DNA from: Bacteroidia bacterium
Lineage (GTDB): Bacteria; Bacteroidota; Bacteroidia; J057
Direction of reading: 5' to 3'
NCBI GenBank assembly: GCA_041391665.1
Contig: JAWKNO010000002.1
Location: 1,798,001 to 1,862,000, forward strand
DNA: 64,000 nt
Shown here: positions 27,608-36,782 of the stretch, one piece after another
Layout of the letters: every line of letters begins with the position of its first letter
Position numbering within the stretch: the stretch's first letter is position 1
Position numbers and translations under genes: made by a program
Notes under the pieces: generated by a model
The model's input: the letters and a program-made list of their open reading frames with translations, nothing else
Databases searched by the model: none
What the model was told of the DNA's origin: nothing

Positions 27608-28183
27608 ATGATTGGGAGAAGAACATATACTGAAAAAGATATAGTTGCAGGTTTACGGCAAAGTGATCCCCGGATTGTAGGTTTTTTATACAAAAATCAC
27701 TTACCGGCAGTCGTTGGCTACTTAAAAAGGTACAGCTGCAATGAGGAAGAGGTAAGGGATTTGTTTCAGGAAGCCATGATGGTCCTCTTTCAGCGAATAC
27801 GATCGGGCAACTTTTCAGAAGTTGCTTCTGTCAAGACCTTTCTTATAAGCGTTTGCCGCAATCTCTGGTTTAAAAAGTCCCGCAAGCTCAAAGAAGAACA
27901 ACTAAATGACGATCAGGAATTTCTGGACCCTGACAAGGATACGCTTGAAGCTATTTTCCAGATAGCAGAGTATCGCCTATATTTTCATTATTTTAATTCA
28001 CTGAGTGAACAATGCAAAGGTGTGCTGGAGAAATATTTTCGAAAAGTCCCCATGCAGGAAATTGCTGACCATTTTAATACAACACTTTCCTATATCCGGA
28101 AAAAGAAATTTACCTGTAAAGAGCAGCTAATCCAGTCAATAAGACACGACCCCTCATTTAAAGAGCTGATTATCAATGATTAA
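27608..28183 (+). CDS. RNA polymerase sigma factor, sigma-70/ECF type
   Basis: This 191-residue sigma factor has region 2 at about residues 20-85 (VGFLYKNHLPAVVGYLKRY, EEEVRDLFQEAMMVLFQRI, VKTFLISVCRNLWFKKSR) and region 4 at about residues 125-180 (LSEQCKGVLEKYFRKVPMQEIADHF, TLSYIRKKKFTCKEQLI). It lacks sigma-1 and a full region 3, as in ECF factors. TAAATTTG at 27581-27588, upstream of the start, matches the -7 consensus but has no -33 partner. The stop overlaps the start of the next gene, a membrane protein, by 8 bp. Its regulon cannot be read from this window. Confidence 0.9.
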   Translation: MIGRRTYTEKDIVAGLRQSDPRIVGFLYKNHLPAVVGYLKRYSCNEEEVRDLFQEAMMVLFQRIRSGNFSEVASVKTFLISVCRNLWFKKSRKLKEEQLNDDQEFLDPDKDTLEAIFQIAEYRLYFHYFNSLSEQCKGVLEKYFRKVPMQEIADHFNTTLSYIRKKKFTCKEQLIQSIRHDPSFKELIIND

Positions 28184-28922
28184 TGAACATTACGACAGCC
28201 TGATTGAAAAGTATTTTTCAGCGACGCTTACGGATGTTGAAAAAGCTGAAACGGAACGTTTGTACCGCGAAAATCAGACCTTTCGCGATGAACTCGATCT
28301 GCAAAAAAAGCTCCGCGCCATCATCACAGATGATGAGATGCATAAGTTTGTCCAAATACTTAAAAAGACAGATAAAGAAACCCTGGTATCGACATCTCGC
28401 AAATTCCTTCCACCAATGGTTTACGCAGTGGCTGCTGCGATTGCCCTGCTGATAGCTGTTTTCCTTTATTTCAATTCTTCCGGGACACCGGATGCTGAGA
28501 AACTATTTGCAGAAAACTATGTCCCCTATCAATTCAAAACCACCATAAGAGGAAATGGGCAGGACAGCTTACTGGCGAAGGCTACCGCCGCTTATCAAAG
28601 CAGGGATTATCGCACAGCCACTGATATTCTTGAGCAACTGAGTCTGGCGGATACTTCAGAAATCGCATATTTTTTTTATACAGGCATGTCTCAGCTGGCA
28701 GATAATCAATTTGCAAATGCTGCAATAAATCTGGAAAAGGTACTCAGAACCCAGGACGATCAATTTTCCCAACAGGCAGAATGGTATCTGGGACTCATCC
28801 GGCTGCGCCAGGAAAACAAAACGGCTGCAATACAGCATTTTCAGTCAATCGCAGCCCATACAGGTCATTACCGGCAACAGGAGGCCAAAGGGATTCTGAG
28901 CAAAATATCGTCCTGGAAATAA
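28176..28922 (+). CDS. Single-pass membrane protein, probable anti-sigma partner with TPR-like tail
   Basis: This 248-residue protein has a charged cytoplasmic N-terminus (about residues 1-80: DSLIEKYFSATLTDVEKAETERLY), a transmembrane helix at about 81-99 and an outside part with two or three TPR-like helices (AYQSRDYRTATDILEQLSLAD, ANAAINLEKVL, QAEWYLGLIRLRQEN). Such proteins follow ECF sigma genes in Bacteroidota, and the N-terminal helices probably bind the sigma factor. No zinc-binding anti-sigma motif (HxxxCxxC) is present. The 8-bp overlap with the sigma gene supports coupled translation. The anti-sigma role is inferred from position and topology. Confidence 0.7.
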   Translation: MINEHYDSLIEKYFSATLTDVEKAETERLYRENQTFRDELDLQKKLRAIITDDEMHKFVQILKKTDKETLVSTSRKFLPPMVYAVAAAIALLIAVFLYFNSSGTPDAEKLFAENYVPYQFKTTIRGNGQDSLLAKATAAYQSRDYRTATDILEQLSLADTSEIAYFFYTGMSQLADNQFANAAINLEKVLRTQDDQFSQQAEWYLGLIRLRQENKTAAIQHFQSIAAHTGHYRQQEAKGILSKISSWK

Positions 28923-28964
28923 ATCTTTCAGGGGGAATGTTTATTTTGGTCAAAATAATTCCCT

Positions 28965-30248
28965 ATGCCCACCCCACCCTTCAACCGCCGAAAATTTGTA
29001 AAACTTACTGCTGCCGCAGCGGCAGGATTCAGCCTGATTCCTTCCGGATGGACATCTCAACCCTTTGAATCTGTTTTATACGACTCTGCTATGCCATCTA
29101 TCAATACAGAACTCAACATGATCGGTGCCTACGGTCCGTGGGCAGCTTCGATTGTCGGGGATAAAATCCCTTCTTTTTCTTTCCGCAACGAGAAGTTTAA
29201 AAACCTCGCCAAATGGAAAAAAATCGCCCGGGCCAAAGTCCTCGAAAGAATTGCCTCTCCCGACACGGGAGGCGTACCGGTCGTCACCATTCATAAAACC
29301 TATACCTACGACGGCCTTCAGGTAGAAGAAATTTCCTGGCAGTTGCCCTATGGCAAGCCGACAGAAGCCATTGTGCTCAAACCCGCAGGTGCTACCGGGA
29401 AACTCCCTGGAATTCTCGCCTTCCATGATCATGGAGGAAATAAGTATTTTGGAAAACGCAAAATCACCAAAACTTCCGACCAGCAACACCCGGACATGAT
29501 TGTCCACCAACAGGAATACTACAGCGGGAAAGCCTGGGCCAATGAAATCGCCAAAAGAGGATATGTAGTGCTGGTATCCGATGCTTTTCCATTTGCCAGC
29601 CGGAGAGTCATGCTCAATGATGTGCCCGAATACAACCGAAACGGTCTGAGTGACGAAAATCCTGAAGACTCCAAAAATATCGAAGCCTACAACCGCTGGG
29701 CGGGAGAACACGAACACATCATGGCCAAATCACTTTTTTGTGCCGGCACCACCTGGCCAGGTGTATTTCTGGCTGAGGATCAACGGGCGTTGGATGTATT
29801 ATGTGCCAGAGAAGATGTGGACAGTGAAAATATTGGTTGTGGCGGGCTGTCTGGCGGCGGTATGCGTACCGCATTTGCCGGAGGGCTGGATCCACGAATC
29901 AAATGCGCGGTCTGCGTGGGTTTTATGTCGACATGGAAAGACTTTTTGCTTCATAAGTCATTTACCCATACCTGGATGACCTATGTACCCCTGCTTCCTC
30001 CGGAGCTTGACTTTCCAGAAATATTGGCCATCAGAGCGCCATTGCCCACACTGGTTCTCAATGACGAAGACGATTCGCTCTATACCCTTCCGGAAATGAA
30101 ACGCGCCGACAACATCCTCAAAGAAACCTTTCAAAAAGCAGGAGCCGGGGACCACTATCGCTGCTCTTATTATCCCGGGCCCCACAAATTTGACGCAGCC
30201 ATGCAAAAAGAAGCTTTTGACTGGTATGATCAGTGGCTGAAAGGGTAA
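28965..30248 (+). CDS. Tat-exported alpha/beta hydrolase (dienelactone/acetylxylan esterase-like)
   Basis: A 427-residue protein with a twin-arginine signal at its start (NRRKFVKLTAAAAAGFSL, arginines at 8 and 9), so it is exported folded. The alpha/beta hydrolase core has the oxyanion block FHDHGG (153-158), the nucleophile Ser296 in GGLSGGGM, an acid near D368-D370 (VLNDEDDSL), and His407 in GPHKFD. Substrate is not evident. The family includes esterases that deacetylate sugars and cleave dienelactones. It follows the anti-sigma-like gene by 42 bp on the same strand and may be cotranscribed. Confidence 0.8.
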   Translation: MPTPPFNRRKFVKLTAAAAAGFSLIPSGWTSQPFESVLYDSAMPSINTELNMIGAYGPWAASIVGDKIPSFSFRNEKFKNLAKWKKIARAKVLERIASPDTGGVPVVTIHKTYTYDGLQVEEISWQLPYGKPTEAIVLKPAGATGKLPGILAFHDHGGNKYFGKRKITKTSDQQHPDMIVHQQEYYSGKAWANEIAKRGYVVLVSDAFPFASRRVMLNDVPEYNRNGLSDENPEDSKNIEAYNRWAGEHEHIMAKSLFCAGTTWPGVFLAEDQRALDVLCAREDVDSENIGCGGLSGGGMRTAFAGGLDPRIKCAVCVGFMSTWKDFLLHKSFTHTWMTYVPLLPPELDFPEILAIRAPLPTLVLNDEDDSLYTLPEMKRADNILKETFQKAGAGDHYRCSYYPGPHKFDAAMQKEAFDWYDQWLKG

Positions 30249-30283
30249 GCGTATCTCTAGAATTGAACAGGGTAAATATTTTC

Positions 30284-31153
30284 ATGAAAAACCAATCGGC
30301 GATCCAAACCAGTATCTTTAGCATCATCCTGAATATTTTGCTCGCAATTGGCAAATGGCTGGTCGGTTATTTGGGCCATTCCTATGCACTGATGGCCGAT
30401 GCGATTGAATCTACGACAGATATATTTTCTTCGATGATTGTGTATATGGGGTTAAAAATCGCTGTAAAACCCGCCGATGAAAATCATCCCTACGGACATG
30501 GCAAAGCAGAACCCATCGCCACGTTTCTGGTTTGTACCTTTCTTGTATTTTCGGCTATCCTGATTGCCGTGCAAAGTATTGCACATATTCGCACACCACA
30601 CAAAATTCCGGAAGCCTATACCTTGTATTTTCTTCTGGGGATCGTACTGATTAAGGAAATCGCCTACAGAATCGTTTCCCGCAAAGGAAAAGAAACAAAA
30701 AGTACCGTACTGGAAGCTGACGCCTGGCATCACCGCAGCGATGCCATTACCTCACTTGCAGCTATGATCGGTATTTCTATTGCATTGTTTGGCGGAGATG
30801 GGTACGAAACCGCCGATGATTGGGCAGCTTTATTTACCTCCGTCGTTATTCTGTACAATGCTTACCTGATTTTCAGACCAGCACTGGGGGAAATCATGGA
30901 TGAACACCAGTACGATGACCTGGTTTTTCAAATCAGAGCCATATCCCGGGAAGTAGAAGGGGTGATCGACACGGAAAAATGTTTTGTGAGAAAAACCGGT
31001 TTCACCTATTACGTCGATTTACATCTGGTAGTAAATGGGAATATCAGCGTAAGAGAAGGTCATACCATTGCACATAATCTTAAAGATTCCCTTAAAGTCC
31101 ATATCCCGGAAATTGCCGATATTATCGTCCATGTTGAGCCTGACCGAGAATAA
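30284..31153 (+). CDS. Cation diffusion facilitator (CDF) transporter
   Basis: This 289-residue inner-membrane divalent-cation/proton antiporter has six predicted helices. The first metal-site helix is SYALMADAIESTTDIFSS and its partner helix carries WHHRSDAITSLAAM, giving the His/Asp quartet of the family, followed by a cytoplasmic C-terminal domain (GVIDTEKCFVRKTGFTYYVDLHLVVNG, GHTIAHNLKDSL). The ATG at 30284 was chosen over an upstream start at 30233 because it gives a standard N-terminus and removes overlap with the hydrolase gene. Metal specificity (Zn, Co, Fe or Mn) cannot be assigned from the sequence alone. Confidence 0.93.
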   Translation: MKNQSAIQTSIFSIILNILLAIGKWLVGYLGHSYALMADAIESTTDIFSSMIVYMGLKIAVKPADENHPYGHGKAEPIATFLVCTFLVFSAILIAVQSIAHIRTPHKIPEAYTLYFLLGIVLIKEIAYRIVSRKGKETKSTVLEADAWHHRSDAITSLAAMIGISIALFGGDGYETADDWAALFTSVVILYNAYLIFRPALGEIMDEHQYDDLVFQIRAISREVEGVIDTEKCFVRKTGFTYYVDLHLVVNGNISVREGHTIAHNLKDSLKVHIPEIADIIVHVEPDRE

Positions 31154-31173
31154 CTTTTTATAAAACCCCGCTT

Positions 31174-32259
31174 ATGAAAAATCTGTACCTGATCTTGCTG
31201 GCCGGAATTTTTGCCTGTAATACGGCTACTACTCCTTCCGAAACTTCCCAGGCGCCCTTTCCACGGATAGACGTGCATACCCACTACAATTACGACAGAG
31301 ATTCTCTGCCTGCTTTACTCAGCCAGTGGAATATGCGTACGATTCTTATCCTCGTTGCGCTGGGTGATTCGGTCAAAGACCAGCAAAGGTGGGATGCCAT
31401 GGTTGCACACCAACAGGCACATCCGGAAACCTTTTTTCTGTGCAGTGGGTTTGATGGCACCGGCATAGACGCACCCGATTACGCAGCAAAAAAAATCGCG
31501 ATGATCAAAAGCCATATAGCTGCGGGTGCAAGAATGGTAAAAGTCTGGAAAAACTTCGGAATGGTGACCAAAGACGCCGCTGGAAAATTTATACAGATAG
31601 ACGACCCCAGACTACAACCCATCTGGGACTACCTGACAGAAAATAACATACCAGTCATTGCACATATCGGAGAACCGCTGCAAGCCTGGCGGGAACTGGA
31701 GCCAGGCAACCCGCATTACAATTATTTCAGAGACCATCCGCAATATCATGCATTCCACCATCCGGAGATCCCGCGGTATGAAGAAATCATTCAGGCCAGA
31801 GACAATTGGGTGGAAAGAAACCCCAATCTCACCATTATCGGTGCGCATATGGGCAGTATGTCGCACGACGTAGATATGGTAGCGGAGCGCCTGGACCGTT
31901 TTCCCAACTTTTATGTCGAGACGGCGGCACGAGTAGGTGATCTTACCCGGCAGGATTTCGAAAAAATGCATAATTTTATGATCCGGTATCAGGACCGCGT
32001 ATTGTATGGAACCGATTTGGGTACGAGTGAGCCACAGTCAACACTCAGCCAGGAAAGCCTTCAAAGTGAGCAATCCTATCTGGGAAAAATTCTGGAACTA
32101 GACTGGGCCTATTTCGGAGGAAAAGATTCGATGAATTACAATAGCCCGATGATCTCCTTTCCGGTAAAAACAAAAGCGTTGGAACTTCCCGACAGTGTTG
32201 TGCAAAAATTTTACTATAAAAATGCAGCCAGAATCCTTAGAATCGAAAATGGTATGTAA
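31174..32259 (+). CDS. Lipoprotein amidohydrolase (TIM-barrel metal-dependent hydrolase)
   Basis: A 361-residue protein with a signal peptide and lipobox ending at ACN (MKNLYLILLAGIFAC), so it is lipid-anchored. The catalytic domain is amidohydrolase-2-like: RIDVHTHYNYDRDSLP has the HxH metal ligands, AHIGEPLQAWREL and IGAHMGSMSHDVDMVAERL follow, and VLYGTDLG supplies the terminal Asp. Related enzymes are decarboxylases or lactonases; the substrate here is unknown. It lies 20 bp after the CDF gene and 131 bp before the giant kinase gene. Confidence 0.85.
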   Translation: MKNLYLILLAGIFACNTATTPSETSQAPFPRIDVHTHYNYDRDSLPALLSQWNMRTILILVALGDSVKDQQRWDAMVAHQQAHPETFFLCSGFDGTGIDAPDYAAKKIAMIKSHIAAGARMVKVWKNFGMVTKDAAGKFIQIDDPRLQPIWDYLTENNIPVIAHIGEPLQAWRELEPGNPHYNYFRDHPQYHAFHHPEIPRYEEIIQARDNWVERNPNLTIIGAHMGSMSHDVDMVAERLDRFPNFYVETAARVGDLTRQDFEKMHNFMIRYQDRVLYGTDLGTSEPQSTLSQESLQSEQSYLGKILELDWAYFGGKDSMNYNSPMISFPVKTKALELPDSVVQKFYYKNAARILRIENGM

Positions 32260-32390
32260 AGATTGCCAACCCTGACGGAAAATGTAGCTCTTTCAGTATA
32301 TATCCGTAAAGCAGTCGCAAATTTCCGCCAGAAAATTGTAACTTTAGTAATTGACAGAATCCGTTTATCTATTAACCTTAGCTTCCATTT

Positions 32391-35300
32391 ATGCTTGATC
32401 GGCCTACACTGGAAACCCTACCCCGTGAATCCCTTGATAAACTAGCCGAAAAACTAGATCTGGCAGAGTTTTCCGGTGGCCCGCGCAATCACCTGATTGA
32501 GGCTATTCTGGATTCTGCTCCGGCAAATTTCGACATCACCCCCTACCTGCCCAAGGTGCCTAAAGTTGCGCCCGTCATTGAGGAATCTTCTTCGTTCATC
32601 GGAGATAATGATTCTTCCTTCGTTACAGAAACTCAGGAAAGCGAAGACCAGGACGCATCCTCTTTTGTAAGGCAGGAGGACGACAGTCAGTCCTCTTTTG
32701 TCAAACCAGAATACGAGAACCAGTCATCTTTTGTAAAACCAGAGGACGACAGTCAGTCATCTTTTGTCAAACCTGAGGACGACAGTCGGTCATCTTTTGT
32801 CAAACCTGAAGCTGATGCCTCTAGTTTTGTGCCCTCGGGAGAAGGTTCACCCTCCCAGTTTATCATGCCTGAGCACCTGGAGGAAATATCAAAAAAAACA
32901 GTAACCACAACCCACAATCTCGCACCAGGCGCGCGCGTTGTGCTGAATAACCAGCCCTATGATATTGTGCGGATTATCTCTGATTCCTCCCGGGAGGCAG
33001 TGATATATGAAGTCCGGGATGCAAAAAATATTGCTTTTGTATTAAAACTCTATAAAGCGCAAAAACATGTAGGGGAAGAGCCAAATACAGAAGCCCTCAC
33101 CCGCATTCAGGCAATCAACAACCCTGATATTCTGAAACTATATGATTTCGGAACGGGAGAAAAAAAATATCAGAAACAGTTCTGCTTTGAAATCAGCGCA
33201 CTGGCACGCGGTGGAAACTTGCTGGATGTAGATAACTGGGGGGTAAAATATTCGAAAGCGTTTCTGGAGAATACGGTCATACCTGAAATTTTTAAAGGAA
33301 TTCAGGCCCTTCATCATAAACGCATTTATCATTGCGACCTCAAACCACAGAATATTTTTTTCCTCGATGAGGCCAAAACTGATCTGGTGATCGGAGACTA
33401 CGGTTCCTCCAAAACTTTTGAAGAAGAATCCAACCGGTCTGCCAAACAGTTTGATACCGTAATTGCCACCAACGCCTACATGGCTCCGGAACAGGCCAAC
33501 CGCATCATCTCTCAAAAAGTAGATTATTATGCCTTCGGCATGGTATTGGTTCATCTGGTGTACCCTGAATATTTTACCCGCGATGATAATCCCCGGATCG
33601 TCGATAAAGAAAAGTCCGGAAAAATCCGGGAAAACCAATACAATCAGGAGGAAATCCTTCCTTTTAACCCGCAGTATCAGCGCATCAACCAACTGATCGG
33701 AGGCCTTACCCTTTACAATCACCAGGCTCGCTGGGGAGAAAAGGAGGTAGAGAAGTGGATCCGAAACGAACATGTGGAGGTCAACTACAAAGGCCAGTCG
33801 CTGATCAAACCGATCAATATTGGTTATCCGGGTATGCCATCCATCCGGACACCAAAAGAGCTCATCCAGACAATAGAGAAATACCCGGACCAATGGTATG
33901 AGGATCTGGTAGGCCGCACCTCCGGATTTAATGCCCTCATTGACTGGTTTGCCAGCCGGTATGACCTGCAGGTTGCCCGGGTTTTTGAGCAAATGATCCA
34001 GTTTTACAAAAAACAGGGGAAAGCCTATGTGAAAGAGGCCATTTTACGATATTTTGAGCCAGAAAGGCCTGTCATTTCCGGCGGCAAATCCTACGTCATT
34101 TATGAAAACCCCAACATTTGGCAGGAAATTGTAAGGTTTTTGAATGATCTTGACGATCGGTGGAAAAAATCACCTGTCGCTGATCTGCGCCTGGCTATTT
34201 TTACCCTCGAATTTAGCCTCAGGCAATACGAAGCGTTGGGGGGCGAGCAGGCTGGCGTCATCCGCAAATACCTCGATTCGACACAGGGTTCGCTGGGAAC
34301 AGAGGATAAAAAAACATTCACCGACTACCTGACCACTTTTCAGGAGGTGATTCCGCTGGATGAAAACGAAACCGAAACCGCGCTGCGAAAAATTGTACTG
34401 ATTATATACCTGATTAATCTTAAACGCCCTTTTAAAGATCTGGAAAACCGGCCAATAGATACACTGGAAGATCTGGGCTACTTTTTTGCCCGCAATCCGG
34501 ATAGCTATAAAAACCCTCACCTGATTATTGAGCGGGATTTTTTCCTTCATCTAAAACAAAGGCCGGAGCTTGTCAATTTATCGTGGCATGCGTTTTTATT
34601 TGGTGTTTTTTCTGAACAGACCCAAACCCAGATCAATCTCACCAAAATCAAAGTAAATAAAGACCGGGAATACCATTCCGTTTATACCTACGAAAAATCG
34701 CTCAGTAACTTTTTTAAGAAACAAAATATCAAACAGCAACTGGAAGAAGGCGGAGCAAAAAAAGCGCTCGCACTCAACCAGAAAAGCCGCCTGTTTCAGT
34801 TTGCCCCGGGCGTTTTCTCCGAGTTCATGAAAACGGTACAGGAAAGGCATAAGATTGCGGATAAGGCAATCATCCCTCAAAATCTGGCTGCAATCAGGCG
34901 TAAATTTGTGTCTGGTGCTATTATGCAGAATCTGGGACATCACCTGACAGAGCTTATCGCTGCGCTTTGCCTGCTGATTCCGGTTTTTGGTATTATCGGC
35001 TTATACGGCCTGGAAAACGAGTCGCGTGTCCCGCTGATCGGCCAGCTGTTTGAAGAAATGAGATTTAGCCAATACATAGAAAGTCCGGAACAATACCCCA
35101 ATTATATCGGCGGTTTTTATGTTATTCTGTTTGTATTTGCGTCGATCTATCTGCTTGCGTTGATACCTAAAATATGGGCAGGCAAAAACCTTGAACTGGC
35201 TGGCGCAACCGATCCTTCTACTTCACGATTGCTCTCTATCAGCGGCGGAACAGGGTTTTCCTTCCTGGCTTTTATGACGGTGTTCCCTGTTTTCCTCATC

Positions 35301-36782
35301 ATCACCAATTGGCTATATGAGTTGATCGGGCTTTCGGCCTGGTTTACCGTTACGTTTCTTTTCTACACCCGGGCAGGCGGAAAGGGTCGTTCGAAAGGAA
35401 AAATTATCGCAGGATTATTGCTGGCTGCCGGTCTTGGCCGACTTACCATGGAAATTTTGTCATGGGATACACATTCCGGGCAAATCAACAACCGTGGGGC
35501 AATTGATGCAGTTTTTTACTTCCTCTCGCTGGCGATATTCTTTATTCCACCGGTCTGGTATCAGATGTTTAAAGCCCACAACCGAATCCAGCTGGCGATT
35601 AAAACCGCAGTATTGTTTTTGCTGGGGCTGGCCGTCGCCAATGCTTCCGGGCTGACCCACAGGCCCTTTTCACTGGCTAGCCTTTCATTTGCCCCAGAAC
35701 CCGCCTATGAGGAAGTGCCTATTCCCAACGTATGGTTTGGAAAAATCACCAGCGACCTGACAGCCATGAATCTTCGCTCTGGTCCAGGCACCAATTATGA
35801 GGTCGTTACGGTTGTAAAATCGGATATGACTTTTCAGGTGGATCAGGGAATTACCGGCGCCTGGTGGGCAGTAAAGTTATGCGACGGAAGCAGCGGATAT
35901 CTCTATTCTGCCAAAATACAATTACTGGAAAACATCACATCCAGCCAGCTACAGGAATTTCAAAATGGTGGCGGTCCATGTGCGGGAGAATCTGAACCGT
36001 TTAATCCCAATCCGGTTGTGCAGACAAATCCGGCTATTCCGCAAACGAATTTCACCGGTAAGGTCGGAAAGCTGGAAGCGAATTTTTTGATTAATGCTGA
36101 CAGTGAAAACCGGATCAATGGCGCTTATTTTTATCCTTCCCGGAATGACGGACAGGTTTACAATTTGATGGGGTCAATCCTGGCCAATGACAAACTGGAG
36201 ATTTTTGAATATACGGGAAATGTCCAGTCAGCGACCTGCAAATTGACTTATAGTCCCTCCGCAGGTTGTTACGTGGGAAGCATGAACAACAACGATGGCC
36301 GTGTGCTGGATATGCGTATTTGCGGACAGAAGTTTAATCACCCGGTAGCAGAACCGCTGGCAGCTTTCACCCCGGCCAATGCTTTCGCCGCTCGTATCCG
36401 CGGCAACAATGTCAACGTCAGAGATTTTCCTTCCGCAGACAACAGCAAAGTCCTCGCACGTCTCGACAATGGCGATCGGGTGCTGGTTATCGGTAATGAG
36501 ACAGAATCGGGGGGAAATACTCTGGTAACCAGCAGAAAAACAACCCTCCAATTATCCGATGGTTCTGAACAACCCCTCGAAAAAGGCAAATTGTTGTTTA
36601 TACAAAGCCCTGAAATTCAAAACGGCAGGTATGTCGTCGCCACTAGTCTGAATGGAAATACCCTTACAGAGGGCTCTGTCAGTATTCTTGATGTATCACT
36701 GACTGATGGGAAAATCTGGTATAAAATCCGGTTTGGAGCCAATCAGGAAGGTTGGGTATTTGAAGATTTTCTCAGGAAGTAA
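32391..36782 (+). CDS. Giant membrane Ser/Thr protein kinase with SSFV repeats and two SH3-like domains
   Basis: A 1463-residue protein. Residues 1-50 are a SAP-like helical pair, 66-158 carry the SSFV repeats, and 180 to about 400 are a eukaryotic-like kinase. The kinase has lysine K219 (VLKL), catalytic loop H314-C-D316-L-K318-P-Q-N321, D336-Y-G, and APE at 365-367, so all catalytic residues are present and it is probably active. A ~440-residue region follows, then about six transmembrane segments (roughly 850-1087), an SH3-like domain (about 1118-1180, GKITSDLTAMNLRSGPGTNYEVV) and a second, split SH3-like domain (about 1334-1463, ARIRGNNVNVRDFPS...GWVFEDFLRK). The kinase is probably cytoplasmic; the side of the SH3 domains is uncertain. 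It overlaps the end of the phosphatase/Hsp70 operon tail-to-tail by 11 bp. Confidence 0.85.
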   Translation: MLDRPTLETLPRESLDKLAEKLDLAEFSGGPRNHLIEAILDSAPANFDITPYLPKVPKVAPVIEESSSFIGDNDSSFVTETQESEDQDASSFVRQEDDSQSSFVKPEYENQSSFVKPEDDSQSSFVKPEDDSRSSFVKPEADASSFVPSGEGSPSQFIMPEHLEEISKKTVTTTHNLAPGARVVLNNQPYDIVRIISDSSREAVIYEVRDAKNIAFVLKLYKAQKHVGEEPNTEALTRIQAINNPDILKLYDFGTGEKKYQKQFCFEISALARGGNLLDVDNWGVKYSKAFLENTVIPEIFKGIQALHHKRIYHCDLKPQNIFFLDEAKTDLVIGDYGSSKTFEEESNRSAKQFDTVIATNAYMAPEQANRIISQKVDYYAFGMVLVHLVYPEYFTRDDNPRIVDKEKSGKIRENQYNQEEILPFNPQYQRINQLIGGLTLYNHQARWGEKEVEKWIRNEHVEVNYKGQSLIKPINIGYPGMPSIRTPKELIQTIEKYPDQWYEDLVGRTSGFNALIDWFASRYDLQVARVFEQMIQFYKKQGKAYVKEAILRYFEPERPVISGGKSYVIYENPNIWQEIVRFLNDLDDRWKKSPVADLRLAIFTLEFSLRQYEALGGEQAGVIRKYLDSTQGSLGTEDKKTFTDYLTTFQEVIPLDENETETALRKIVLIIYLINLKRPFKDLENRPIDTLEDLGYFFARNPDSYKNPHLIIERDFFLHLKQRPELVNLSWHAFLFGVFSEQTQTQINLTKIKVNKDREYHSVYTYEKSLSNFFKKQNIKQQLEEGGAKKALALNQKSRLFQFAPGVFSEFMKTVQERHKIADKAIIPQNLAAIRRKFVSGAIMQNLGHHLTELIAALCLLIPVFGIIGLYGLENESRVPLIGQLFEEMRFSQYIESPEQYPNYIGGFYVILFVFASIYLLALIPKIWAGKNLELAGATDPSTSRLLSISGGTGFSFLAFMTVFPVFLIITNWLYELIGLSAWFTVTFLFYTRAGGKGRSKGKIIAGLLLAAGLGRLTMEILSWDTHSGQINNRGAIDAVFYFLSLAIFFIPPVWYQMFKAHNRIQLAIKTAVLFLLGLAVANASGLTHRPFSLASLSFAPEPAYEEVPIPNVWFGKITSDLTAMNLRSGPGTNYEVVTVVKSDMTFQVDQGITGAWWAVKLCDGSSGYLYSAKIQLLENITSSQLQEFQNGGGPCAGESEPFNPNPVVQTNPAIPQTNFTGKVGKLEANFLINADSENRINGAYFYPSRNDGQVYNLMGSILANDKLEIFEYTGNVQSATCKLTYSPSAGCYVGSMNNNDGRVLDMRICGQKFNHPVAEPLAAFTPANAFAARIRGNNVNVRDFPSADNSKVLARLDNGDRVLVIGNETESGGNTLVTSRKTTLQLSDGSEQPLEKGKLLFIQSPEIQNGRYVVATSLNGNTLTEGSVSILDVSLTDGKIWYKIRFGANQEGWVFEDFLRK
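32586..32864 (+). repeat. SSFV(K/R)-type 11-residue repeats in the kinase N-terminus
   Basis: The encoded motif SSF(V/I), often SSFVKPEDDSQ, recurs with its phenylalanine at residues 69, 77, 92, 103, 114, 125, 136, 146 and 157, mostly with an 11-residue (33-bp) period. The middle copies are almost identical at the DNA level, for example the repeated tcatcttttgtcaaacc. The acidic Ser-rich context suggests multisite phosphorylation or a repeated docking motif. Confidence 0.85.
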
